Of a stretch of 64,000 nucleotides of DNA, positions 11,071-21,485 are shown piece after piece; the first letter of the stretch is position 1, and the number at the start of each line of letters is the position of its first letter. Origin of the DNA: Alligator mississippiensis (Eukaryota; Chordata; Crocodylia; Alligatoridae). The notes under the pieces are model-generated. The model was given only the letters and a program-made list of their open reading frames with translations. It had not been told where the DNA came from and did not search any database. The translations under genes were made by a program, and so were the position numbers. The DNA is taken from positions 173,670,933-173,734,932 of the forward strand of contig NC_081824.1 of the NCBI RefSeq assembly GCF_030867095.1, given 5' to 3'.

Positions 11071-12560
11071 GGGGGCATGTGATATGTGTTACTGTGCATT
11101 AGCATACGTTACTGTGCAGTAAGCACTCATGTCTACACGCTCATGGACTTACTGGGCAGTAAAAACCCTTAATCCTACTTAAATTTGCTACTTGCAAATG
11201 CAAATAGCAAATTTAAGTGGGATTAGTTACTGAACAGTAATGCATTTGTAGACATGATCCAGGAGCAAGTTTGCTCCTGGGTCTGCCCAGCTACTAGGGA
11301 GTTGGCCTCAGGCCAGCCCTAGGACTGTGGACTAGGAGCCTCTCCTGCCCCAGAGCTGGGGTGCCTTTATGGCAGCCCCTGTCTGTAGGCTTTAAAAGTC
11401 TGAAGACATTTTGAGCCCTGGGACACACAGACAGGGAGTCTGAGAGCACTCCAGGCCTTGTATCCTCCTAGGCAAGCCACTGTCTAGCTGTGCCTGCCTG
11501 CCAGCACCCCAGCATTGCAGCATTGTTCAGGACACCAGGGTACTGCAGGTTTCTGCACTCTCTGGCCAGGCCTGTCAGCATCTAGGGCCACCTGCAGGCA
11601 TTTTTTGGCCATCAGGGTCAGCACCACTTGCCAGAAGCACACCCCCAGCAGCCTGCCCTGCAGCTGCAGGTGCTGTGGGGCATTGCCTCTGCCACATGGC
11701 TGCCAGTCCTGTGCTGTGGCCCTGCACTGGGAGCTGCAGGCCACTACCCAGGTCTGGCAGCACAGGGACAGCCACATGGGGGCCCAGAAAGCTGGCACAG
11801 GACCCACCATCGCCTCATCCTCTTTGCCCAGGCCAGTGCCCTTCACCCAGGGCCTAAACTGGATCAAGGAGGAGACTGGCAACCTCATGGCACTGTGGAG
11901 CAAAGCAGGGGTACAGTACCAGTTTGAGCAGGGCATGTACTCCAACACCTATATATGTGAGGCACTGTCAGGTTGGATTCAGAAGCATGGGGACGACTTG
12001 TTGGTGCAACAGTGCTGCATAAAAGTCAAGGCACAATTGTCAGTCCAGCCATGCCTGAAACTCCATTCCCTTTATGTGGCAACTGGACACCATCCTTGCA
12101 CCCCTGGACCCAGGCTGCAGCCATGCTACCTTTAGCAGCATGGGCAGCCTGGCCAAGCCCGTGCCCCACACTGGCACCAGAGGAAGGCGCCTTGGGTGCC
12201 CAGCATCCTGTCTCACCAAGCTCCCTGGCTGCAATTTCCACCAGCAGTTTGGGGAGCCCTGGCTAGCACCTACTTCACTAGCTGCACAGCCCCAGGTGCA
12301 GCAACATGGTGCAGCTTGCCACAACACCACCATCTGCTAGCAGTGCCAGCTCCTCCCCAGGGCAGGGGAGGGAGAGTCCCTGTCTGGGCACCTGCATGCT
12401 GTGCCCCTCCATTGGAGCACATGGCCCAGAGTCAGATTCTGTCACCACCAGTCAAGACCAAGCAGAGCCACTGGCTATACCAGCCCCAGCCGCATGGGAA
12501 GGCCTGCACTAGAGCAAACAAAAGAGAGCCTGATTCTGCAGCCTAGTGGGACTGTCCCTA
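11071..12560 (+). mobile_element. large MITE-superfamily element (family A copy 1) with coding remnant
   Basis: The left 200 bases match the family A start seen at 24039: GGGGGCATGTGATATG, then CTGTGCAGTAAGC, then GCTACTTGCAAATGCAAATAG, then GCAAGTTTGCTCCTGG. About 1.2 kb of GC-rich DNA follows that other family A copies lack, including a Myb/SANT-like coding remnant at 11854-12039. The expected right inverted repeat is not found, so the copy looks 3' truncated or its right end is lost. It may be a relic of a longer relative of the MITEs. Confidence 0.5.
11854..12039 (+). pseudogene. Myb/SANT-like (trihelix-type) DNA-binding domain remnant
   Basis: In a plus-strand frame open from 11515 to 12135, residues 114-175 read as a trihelix-type Myb/SANT domain. 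It starts LNWIKEETGNLMALW, continues through YSNTYICEALSGWIQ and ends QCCIKVKAQL. The spaced tryptophans, the EE pair after the first tryptophan, the N-x-Y-x-C-E-A helix and the QC-x-KVK helix fit the family. Such domains bind DNA and accompany PIF/Harbinger-type transposases or appear in domesticated MSANTD/ZSCAN-like proteins. The frame upstream is low-complexity GC-rich translation and I see no transposase. A decayed transposon gene is more likely than a host exon, since family A sequence precedes it directly. Confidence 0.5.
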
Positions 12561-12699
12561 GGAGGGAATGTTCCTTGAACCCAGGGTTGTTTTTCTTTTT
12601 TTTTAATGCAATATTTCCTTAATATAAAATGGATAAACAGTCCTAGAAGCAGAGATCAGAACTAACTCAAAATTGGGATGGCAGCTCCCCCACCCAGTC

Positions 12700-12836
12700 T
12701 ATTCTAATAACTCAGCAGTTAGGGCACTCTCTTGGGAAGCGGACGATGTAGGTTTGAATCCATTTAGACTTACGAGGGCCTAGAATCTAGGTCTAATACT
12801 TGCTGGGCAAGTATTATAACTACTAGGCTATTAGAC
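12700..12836. repeat. tRNA-derived SINE arranged as inverted dimer
   Basis: The left unit at 12704-12762 is tRNA-like: TAACTCAGCAGTTAGGGCAC resembles an A-box arm and GGTTTGAATCC is a good B box. The right unit at 12783-12834 is the same unit inverted; its complement begins TAATAGCCTAGTAGTTATAA and ends GACCTAGATTC. The halves can form a long hairpin. It cannot be a functional tRNA gene because it lacks a foldable complete cloverleaf. Confidence 0.6.
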
Positions 12837-13144
12837 AGAGGTAGTGGGGAAGTCCTCTGCTAGCAGTGTTTCAGAGCTGAACTCAATGTTATAAGTGTGA
12901 GTTAGGTATGGTCTGAAGACTCATAATCAATTGGGCCCCACTGGAGTAGCATTCTAGACTGAAACAGGGGCTAGGCAGGTCTAACAGGGTGCCATCTCCA
13001 GGGGTAGTCATGAAGCTGCTGGAGACTGAGCAAACACCTTTCACCCTGTTCTCATGGCAGTCCACTCTTCTTTCACCTGCTATGCCTTGATGTAAACTGT
13101 TATTAAAGCATGGCTGCCCTGAACTTACACTAATGATTCCTAGA
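12837..13144. other. non-genic, nothing recognised
   Basis: Spacer between the SINE and the LTR-like block with no supported feature. Confidence 0.4.
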
Positions 13145-13921
13145 TGTCAGGGTCAGTGCCTTAAGGGCTAATTGCATAGCTCCATTCCTTCCCTACATCA
13201 TACCCCATACCTTGGAGGTGTTTTGAATCAGGTCTGTCACTTATCCCTGTCTCCTGGGCACTTCAGGCCTTCCTTCCCTTTTGAGGGTTTTAGCCTTCCC
13301 AGATTCTACCCTGTGATTCTGGCTAGTACCACAGCCAAGGCCCACTGTTTTAGGCCTGGTCTTGTCTTTGTCTTGGTCCAGGCTCTGCCACCCCACACTC
13401 TGCCTTCAGTTTGCCTCCAGCAGGGCTCATAACAAATCACATGCCCCTAGAACACTAATGGGACCTCCAACCACCCTTTTAGTGCCAAACCCAGGCCATC
13501 AGTATAATTTAAATTAAACCACTTCAGCCTTCTGCTAGGCACCCAAAACTTTACTATAAAATAAAGGCCACTTGCTTACATAATGAATATCTTTCCCCCT
13601 GCCCCACATAGCTCTTCCTTGTACCCAGGCCTGCAGAACTGCTTCCTTTCAGTTCCACTGTAGATTCAGGGGCTCTACCATGCTATTGTCAAGAGCTCCA
13701 CACTTCACAACTCTTGGGGCTGGCCTCCTTGACTGGCTCAAGCCCAGGGCTTATATAGCTCTGGCCTGAGCCCTCTTCTGGTCATGTGATGTCCCAGGCA
13801 GCTGACCTCGCTACAGGGCTCTCCCTTACCCACCACTATGCTGCCTGCCTATGCTATAAAGACTCTGCCCACATAGGGGCTGCATCACTCTTCACTAACA
13901 GGGCCAGGGTTTTTTGTTACA
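13145..13921 (-). mobile_element. candidate old solo LTR (fossil)
   Basis: Read on the minus strand, the block begins TGTAAC and ends CCTGACA, giving TG...CA ends. A TATA-like box AGCTATATAAGCCC lies at about 13748-13761, roughly 165 bases in. Flanks CTAGA and GTAGT match at three of five positions, so a target duplication is at best eroded. CpG is scarce, suggesting old age. Family unknown. A promoter-bearing non-LTR repeat is the alternative. Confidence 0.4.
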
Positions 13922-15299
13922 GTAGTTAGAGTAGGATTTAAGTATCTAAGCAATCTAAGTAAATCACATCTGAGCACTCTCCTAAGTCAAAACATAGGGA
14001 ACGTGCAGTCCAAAACAGAAGTCCTAAATGAACATAGGAGCCTAATGTATTTTGTGGTGGCTAAATCACTCTATGCAATTTAGGGGACTATATTCTGTCT
14101 ACATCCCATTAAGATACTAAGCAAGCAATCTGGATCTGACCTTTAATGTTTCTGTGCAGTTTAAAAGCCAAAGGAATGAGTTGTTCTGGGATTTAGAGAT
14201 TCCTCTTCCTCAGGGAGTTATTGCATGGTACAGAGCTATTGTGGTGGATTTCCTGCAATCCCCGCCCCCCCGCCCCCCATCTCCCAAACTAAAGCTGCTG
14301 AAAACAGAGCTTTCTGTATCCAAATGATCTTAGCCACTGTAATAACCAGTGGGAACAGACACAGAATACAGAAGCCTTTAGACTGCTTTAGTATTTGCTG
14401 TAGTCTATTTCAAAACATGTCCCCAGGGGCAGAGAAATGTCTGATTGTTTCCTAGTCCGATATCTGATTGTTTCCTAGTGCTTGGGTAAGTGGGAATGAG
14501 GGATTTTTTTTAATTGTTAGCTAAGACCATAAGGCCTGAAGAATGCAGTTCATGATACTTGATGTAGAGCTGGTCAAAATGGGCAGAAACTTTGCAAGCA
14601 TTTGTTTTGAAACTCCTTACCTCCCACATTCATTCTTAATTTTTTACTTTTTAGGACCAGCTATAGTTTAGAGATTCATTGAGAAAAAATTAAAACCTAA
14701 GACTCCAAGTGCTTATGTAAGTGATGTAGATTGGCTGAATTTGCAAAAGTGGGCAAGAAATTGGTACAACTCCATTTATTGAAGATCCATCAAACATCCA
14801 TTCATCTTTTCCCATAAAACAAACACATTCAATGACAATGAAAAGTGACAATTCATCACCAGCAAAAGGAAGATTTTTTTTATATAATGTGCATAATGCC
14901 TATATACCTAATGCCACAAGATATTACTAAAACCAAAAGCTTAGCAAGCCTCAAAAAGGAATTATACATTTATATCCAAAACACCCTGTGTAGTTATTAT
15001 AAATATAAGAAGCAAGCAAACAAAAGCTTTGGGAGGGAGACAAATCTTCTAATTCCGAGGCCCATTACAAACTCAAGTTGTTGGAAGTTAGGACATTTTT
15101 TCTTTGGGGAAGTTCTCTCCAACTATCTAGGCCAGGGTTTGATCTTCTGCAGCATCTAGTATTAGCCACTGTCTGGCACAAGCTACCAGACTAGATAGAG
15201 CCTTGGTCTAAGCTGGTAGGGCAAATCTCCTTTAATTAATGTTGACTAATGAAGTTCATTAGTGTGCAATGGAGCTATATTGCTTTTCCACAGCAGTTA
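13922..15299. other. non-genic, nothing firm
   Basis: About 1.4 kb of AT-rich DNA. Words at 13925-14100 recall the element at 6451-7095. The phrase TAGAGCTGGTCAAAATG at 14565 resembles a DNA-transposon terminus, but no partner end with a target duplication was confirmed. Confidence 0.35.
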
Positions 15300-15680
15300 A
15301 AGAGCTGTGTAAATAATTGATTTTTTTGGTTCATTTGATGAACTAAAAAATTGGAAAAGAAAATCACTTCAGAACAATCTAAAATAATTTGCTTTGTTTT
15401 TTTCACTGAAATAAAATAGAACAAAAATATGAATATTCCCTCTGTGTTCATCAAAATATTTTATTCCATTTGACATTAAATAGTTCATTTTGATTTGGGG
15501 GTTTCTACCCATTTTAAAAGATTAAATTTAGATAATTTTCAAAATGAAATGTCTCTTCAAAATGAAAAATGTAAATGTTTTGACTTTTTTATTTTTGCCT
15601 TCTTTTTTATCAGCCATGTCTGTTCATTGAATTCAATTTGAATTTGCAAATAGTTTTGATCAACTTGAAATGGAATTTTT
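15300..15680. repeat. AT-rich degenerate repeat block
   Basis: Dense in AAATTTT and TTCATTT words in both orientations, ending GAATTTTTTAGCGAGCTCTA. The complement of that end starts TAGAGCTCGCTAAAAAATTC and loosely matches the phrase at 14565, so this may be the right part of one old element. Similar composition recurs at 20570-20910. Confidence 0.3.
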
Positions 15681-17224
15681 TAGCGAGCTCTAATAACAAG
15701 ATAAAATATGTATTTAATTTTACTTCCATGCAGCAGCCTTCTGGGAGGTATGAACTGTGTGCCACATTATCCCACACACTGATCTTTCAGTGCCTTTACA
15801 GTACGTATTTCTTAGGTTGGCAGCAAAAGACCTACAGAAAGTGAACTTAGCTTTACCGTGCTAACCATGCTCCAAACCAACCGTCTGCAGAGGGTTTTCT
15901 ATATATCGGGGGCACCTCTGTGCTTCATTAATTTTAAGCTGAGGCACGTGTATCTCTGCAGGAAAAGAGAGAGAGAGAGATGGAACTGTTGCCATAGTAT
16001 TTAACACATCAAAGCCTATGAAAAAAGTCACCTTGCTTTAGACTCTGTAGCTCTCTTTTTCCTTTCCTTGCTCTAATATTAGATGCATCAATTTCAAAGT
16101 AAGCCATCTGGGCAAGCTTGAGTAAAGCTAGAGAGACCAGATCTGACATTCTAACAAGTTCAGTCAACCTCAGAAAGAAAACCATTTATCTCCATGCCCC
16201 CCCACTTTTTCCCCCCCTGATTTGAAGAGTAAAACAAAAGAAAACAAAACACAAAGGAAAGCCAGGGTCCCACTGTGGGGAAAGTAGGAAGTTCAGCTTT
16301 TGCTTGTGATTTAGAGGAGCTTGTTCAATGAGCAAGGATCTGGATTTTTGAGTTTTACAATGCAACGTGAACCAAATGGTGAAGCAGACATTTCACATGA
16401 AATAAGGACCTGGCCCCAGCAGTTCATCTGTTCTTCAGAAAAGCAGTTCCATACTGGCTTCAGTAAGATGTATAGGACTTTGGTTAGCTTAAATTGCTTT
16501 TATGAACTGCAATCAAAGATCCCTAGAGTTTGCACTCATGTTTAGAAATGAGATCCATGCAGATATCATTTGGCCACAACAATCCTGGGACAAATTATTC
16601 TTTCTTTGCGTGAGAAAGACAAAACAACTGAACTGAGTCAAAAGATTTACCATGCAATCTGCTGGTCTGCAGTAAATGTTTCATATGATTGCTCTGTTCT
16701 CCATAGGGAAAAGTTTTCAACTAGCAACAATCGCGTCTTGGTACTAAACTGATAGTTTGTCCAGTATTTAATTCAGGGACAAGCTGCCCTGTTTTATTTC
16801 CACTTACTTCAAGCCAGAACAGACAATGAAACAGTTACAGTGGACCAGCAGCCATGCTGTGAGTTCCCTTTCTCCCTCCTCCTTTTTTAAACTGGTGTTT
16901 GGTTCATCTGTCCATGCCTACTGACTGTGTATTTATATTGGAGTGACTCTGCAGAAATCATCGGAGTTACTCTACATTTAAATTGGTGTAATTGAGAACA
17001 TTTCGGTTCCCTTAGGACAGAAAGGAGTAATAAATATTTAATGTTTAATCCCACTGCTCTTATGTACATTAAGTAATAACTTAGTTGTGACTACTGTTGG
17101 TTTCAGTGAGATGACTAGTAGAGTATAATACTGGCTGGTATAAATTAAGGTGGCAGAAATGAATGCTCAGGAGAAAAGAGATTGTTCTGAGCAATTCAGA
17201 AGTGAAGGTACAACTAAGCAGGGT
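15681..17224. other. non-genic, nothing recognised apart from a GA repeat
   Basis: Contains a short (GA)n tract at 15966-15980. Otherwise AT-rich without repeat ends or coding evidence. The frames at 16321-16545 and 16570-16752 are short and domain-free. Confidence 0.4.
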
Positions 17225-17460
17225 GGGATAATATTGTAAAAAGATAACTTCAGGCTGAGTATCAGAAATTATTTCCTAATACAGAGATCTGAATGGAAGT
17301 AGAGGAAGCTTCATTGCTATTTTTTAAATTATATGGACAAAGATCTGGAGAATATATGCTGAGTGATAACTGTGCACTGGTACAGGGACAGCCTGGTTGA
17401 CATGACTGATCTTTTCCATCTCTGTTTAATTCTACCACTGGGAGGAGATCAAATTAGATA
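17225..17460 (+). repeat. possible ancient CR1/L3-type LINE 3' end
   Basis: Phrases such as AATTATTTCCTAATACAGAG, GACTGATCTTTTCCATCTCT and TTAATTCTACCA appear in the order expected of a LINE 3' end (last coding part, then the tail near an ATTCTA word). Divergence is high and the evidence is by resemblance only. Confidence 0.35.
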
Positions 17461-17819
17461 TATGATGGAAACCACAGGAACTACCAAAACTGGATCTTGC
17501 CAGTTGGGCAATGCTTCTCATTTAGTGGGGAGTCTCTTAATAAGATCAACTGACGGGCTGAATCATTACACCAATGTTCCTGTGGCCGCATGGTATTGGT
17601 ATGACTTCCACTTCATCCTACCTGCAAAACTACAGCTTTTGTTACGGGTCACAAATATACCTAATTTCTACTTAGATATCTATCCATGGTATCTGACATG
17701 ACCAGCAATGCCAATGAATTCTACTGGTCAGTCTTAGATTAGATAAACAGTTGTGTGTATTCGGCATTTTCTACCTTTTATTTTGACTTGACCTCTAGTT
17801 TCTCATGTTATGTCACAGG
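17461..17819. other. non-genic, nothing recognised
   Basis: A 112-codon plus-strand frame covers part of this (17363-17701) but shows no domain and begins inside the putative LINE tail. Confidence 0.35.
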
Positions 17820-18620
17820 ATAAAATGGAAGGACTGCTCGATTTTCATTGATCCCTTCATAATTTTGAATGCCTCTTTCAAGTCCTTTCTAATACCAGTC
17901 TTCTCTTTTCTGCCATAAATAAGCCTCCTCATCTGTAAATCCTGCCAGGCATCTTAATCCTTCCCTGAACATATAAACTCATCCCTACACTATAGTTCTT
18001 AAAATGAAGGGATCAATTTTGGACAAAGCACTTGAGCTGACTGTGAGTCATCTTCCAATACAGCATGGCAATGCAAAACATGCTTTAATATTATCTATCC
18101 CAGTTTCAAGGAAGCCAGAGACCCTGTTTGCTTTCTGACTGAGCAGATATCTGCACTGTGCTACCTATGATCCAGGCATTATCATCATGCTCATCAAATC
18201 AGTGTCTAGGCTACCCATAATAATTCCTCAGTCCCTTTTATCCCAGGGCAACCTGCAGCTGGATTTAGAGTCCATCAGAAAATAGAAGACGTTTTGCTTT
18301 TTTATGATGTCAACATGCATTACTTCTCACTTATCCAAGATTAAATTAATCGCACTTCATGTTGCCCTGTCCTCCAATGCATTTAAATCCAGCCAGAGAT
18401 TTTCACAGTCTTCCATATACTAGTATTAGCTGAAATAACTAGGCCTCACATCAGATTTCAGCGCTTGCTGTCTTCTTCCTCCTGCAAATTAAAATATATT
18501 ACATAATATCAATCCCAATACTAAGTCTAGAACACCCCTCTATTCACCTTTGTTCATGCTCAGGAGTATCGTACAACTCTTTGTTCCCTGTAATTTAACA
18601 GATAGTTAATCTCTGGCATT
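17820..18620 (-). mobile_element. old CR1-type LINE fragment
   Basis: It follows the order of an antisense CR1: a block about pathway words like TTTCAAGTCCTTTCTAATAC, then GCAACCTGCAGC, then GCATTACTTCTCACTTATCC with ATTAAATTAATCGCACTTCA, then TCCTCCAATGCATTTAAATC. No intact frame remains. Much older than the CR1 copies at 42657 and 58815. Confidence 0.5.
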
Positions 18621-18626
18621 ATTTAG

Positions 18627-18995
18627 GGCCCAGACACACATTACACTTAAAACATGATTAACTGGTTAATCATGTCATAAGTGGTGACCTGCCCACACGT
18701 TCATTCAATTAATGACATAATAAAAGAAGGAACAAACTACAAAATTACTATACCATTTGGAGCTCCCAGCCATGGGGGCGCACCATTTCTTAACAGGGCT
18801 TCCAGCCATAGAAGCAAAGATTGCCAGTGCAGGAGGAGACCAGGATCATGATCCCAGGCTCCCCTTGCACTGGTAATATGGCATGATGGGATTTGATGCT
18901 CAGTTCCACAATCACACCTCCCCCCATGCATGTGTGGCATGTCAGGAAGCGCTAGAGTTGGTATTGCACATCTGATCCCATTGTGCCTTCTTTTT
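18627..18995. repeat. dispersed repeat related to 1467-1735
   Basis: Starts GGGCCCAGACACACATTACA and contains a self-complementary GATTAACTGGTTAATC. It shares GGAGCTCCCAGCCATGGGGG and GATCCCATTGTGCCTT with the copy at 1467-1735. A right end may lie much further on, near 19850 (complement GCTGACAGACACGAAA), which would place the hAT at 19364 inside it. Confidence 0.35.
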
Positions 18996-19355
18996 AACGT
19001 TAGTCCTCCAACTCTGTGAATATTTATTTTCTTCAGTCTCTTGTAACAGAAGACTTTTTAATGTCCAGTTTGGATTCATTTCTACATACACTTCCATTGC
19101 TTTTTCACTGACCTCTTAAGGGTGATGAATGATGCTAATGGTGATGAATGATGATTCTACACTATAAGCAATACTTATCATCCAAATCTCTTATCCAACA
19201 AATGATTATTCCCAATTAAATCTTTGGGGTTGCTTACAGATGTAACCCCCCGCCCCCTGTGGTACTTTACTTTAAACTTGGCACACCCCCATGCTGAGCC
19301 CCATGCATGCCCAGAAGAGGCATCACATTAGTTTGGCTCATCCACCATCTATATG
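18996..19355. other. non-genic, nothing recognised
   Basis: AT-rich with two close copies of GTGATGAATGATG near 19120-19155. No supported gene. Confidence 0.35.
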
Positions 19356-19363
19356 GATTAGGC

Positions 19364-19661
19364 CAGCATTTCCCAACCGATGTGCTGCGGCACACTGGTG
19401 TGCCATCAGGCACATCCAGGTGTGCCATGGCATTTGGGGCTGGAGCCATGCCCCTGCCTGCTGCTGCTGTGGACACAGACAGATAGGGGGCGTGGCTCCA
19501 GCACAAAATGCTATCTGGATGTCTGCTTGCCACCCCCCACCCCAGTTGGTGTCTGGCTGGCTGTGCACCCTCCCACCCTCACCCCCTCCGCGTCTAGTGT
19601 GCTGTGGTGCTTTTTTATTTAGGTAAGTGTGCCATGGGGTAAAAAAGTTTGGGAAACGCTG
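19364..19661. mobile_element. hAT non-autonomous transposon with perfect 8-bp TSD
   Basis: Ends are CAGCATTTCCCAA and, as complement, CAGCGTTTCCCAAACTTTTT. The 8-bp GATTAGGC is repeated exactly at 19356-19363 and 19662-19669, the hallmark of hAT integration. At 298 bp it is a MITE without transposase. The interior is GC-rich with repeated GTGTGCCATGG words near both ends. Confidence 0.9.
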
Positions 19662-19669
19662 GATTAGGC

Positions 19670-20129
19670 ACTTTAGCGAGGCTTTTTTTCTGCTTTTATC
19701 TAATAGCTGATTAAATCAGCCATTAGATAAAAGCGCCAAAAAGCCCCACTGCAGTGCACAATTGCTACAAACACTATGGAACCGGGTTGAATAACGTGCC
19801 GCCGTTTCCAATAAAGTTTTTTTTTCGTGTCTGTCAGCAACCTGGGATACTAAGACACAGTAAGTAATTTGCTTTAAACTGTATAGTGAGTTACAGATAC
19901 AGCCAAGTCTCTCAACTTCTAATCCTCTGCTCTGTCCAATGGGACAGAGTGCCTCTGGTATGCACCACAAGTCTTTGTCTTACAGAAGCATTACTCACTT
20001 GCTTTATTATTTATCATGATTGTCTATTACTGTGTTACTGCTCTGCCTACAGGCAGTGCCAACATTCTGGGTGGGTAAAAAGTCTTTGGGTGCCTATATA
20101 TATAAATATTCCTTCGTATTCTAATTAGA
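19670..20129. other. non-genic with a short inverted repeat
   Basis: A hairpin at about 19694-19735 pairs GCTTTTATCTAATAGCTGAT with its complement across a short TTAA centre. The part 19861-19945 loosely resembles an antisense MIR-like SINE. Nothing else is supported. Confidence 0.4.
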
Positions 20130-20375
20130 ACGCTCCAGCATTTCTCCGGTGTCACACGTATTAAGCCCCACACATTTCAAAATGGCTGTGGGGCACTTTA
20201 ACTAAACCTCATCAAACAAGGTTTAGATAAAGTATAGCATGGCCATTTTTAAATGGGCAGGAGATGAATACATATGACACTATGGTGTTTTAATTAGAGT
20301 GGCTGCCTGGGAACCACTCTAATTAAAACACCTCCCCACCACCTTCAAGCACATGTATAGGCAGCCTTTGTTGTA
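20130..20375. mobile_element. MITE (family B copy 1, boundaries approximate)
   Basis: Shares AAAATGGC, GGGGCACTTTAACTAAACCT and CATCAAACAAGGTTTAG with family B at 55115-55399. An inverted pair GTTTTAATTAGAGTGG / CCACTCTAATTAAAAC lies at 20289-20331. The right end reads CACATGTATAGGCAGCC. Confidence 0.5.
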
Positions 20376-21042
20376 GATAGTTTACATTTCCTATTTCTGA
20401 TGGTCCGGGGGAGGGGGGGCAGAACTGGATGAAAAATGCAGATACTTCTTGAAAAATCTTTGAATGAATAAATTTACTTAAACTCCATAGGACATTCTGA
20501 ATTTGTGTAAAATAATTCCAAATCAATTGAGATAGCTGTTTTATTTAGAATTGCAGTGATTGTTTATCTTTTATTTATAAAAAATGTAGATTTTTGGTTT
20601 TCAGGTTTTCTTGGTTGATTTGCCTTCTCTCTTCCTTTTTCACATTTCTACCCTTTTTCCAAAGGTAAATTTAGAAAAGTATATTAAAAGGGATAAATGT
20701 AAAAATGTTTTCCAATTATTTAAATTATGAATTATAAATTATAAATAAATGTTGAGCTTTGAATTTTGAACTAAATTTTTTCAAAATACAAAACTAAAAT
20801 TTTCCAACTCCATCATTTGCATTAACATTTTCCAGTAAACAAGGAGGAAATAAGTAAGAATTGATTTTTTTGTAGAACATTCAGATTTTGACAAATTAGA
20901 ATTTTTGACAAAAAAAGTGCTAGAAAATAGGCAAATAAAGAAGGGGAGGATAAAGTTCAAAGAAACAAGAATAATTTTGTCTAATAAACAGTACTGTTAG
21001 TACAACCAACTGCTTGCTTATAATCAGGTAGTTGGACCCTAT
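20376..21042. other. AT-rich non-genic block
   Basis: Composition and words recall 15300-15680 (AAATTTT, TTTTCCAA). Probably degenerate repeat; no ends found. Confidence 0.35.
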
Positions 21043-21485
21043 GGCTGTATCCAGATAAGCAGGGGTGTGATGGTTGTGGCACCCCAAGCTATACAGAGGG
21101 AACATTAAAACATGCCCCATGCTGCAAATTAGCAGTATAGGGCCAATATTTTTTACTGAGAAATACCGGTAGCAAAAAAAATCACCGGGAAAAAAACGCC
21201 ACACAGCACATGTAACAGTAGCATGCACCCAAGGACACAGGGGCGTAGTCTTCCAAGGAGATGCTTGGGCTGCTGGCCAAAGTGTCTCCACTTCTTCAGT
21301 TGTGCCAAGGCTCCTCCAGCACATGAGGAACTGGGCATGGGCAGTTTGTCTAACATGGGGCAATTTGTCCCCCCACAAAGCACATGTGCATGGGTGTGCG
21401 CTGTGGCAAAAAGTAGTGGCACAAATTTGTGCCACTGCTATTTTTGCTACTGCAAGTGCTTGCCCCTGTACATCTGGAGGTGGCC
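21043..21485. mobile_element. inverted-repeat element (family F copy 3)
   Basis: The left end GGCTGTATCCAGATAAGC pairs with the complement of the right end, GGCCACCTCCAGATGTAC. TAT flanks both sides, giving a 3-bp target duplication. It shares the TCTTCCAAGGAGATGCTTGG region with copy 2 (8885-8910) and ends in GCAAGTGCTTGC like that copy. Confidence 0.6.

Noticed and set aside
11484-11948. 154-codon minus-strand frame
   Set aside because: It is antisense to the Myb/SANT remnant and has no domain of its own.
12704-12762. Possible tRNA gene
   Set aside because: A B box is present but the arms do not fold into a cloverleaf, and the unit is part of an inverted SINE dimer.
17363-17701. 112-codon plus-strand frame
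   Set aside because: Starts within a putative LINE tail and has no recognisable domain or splice context.
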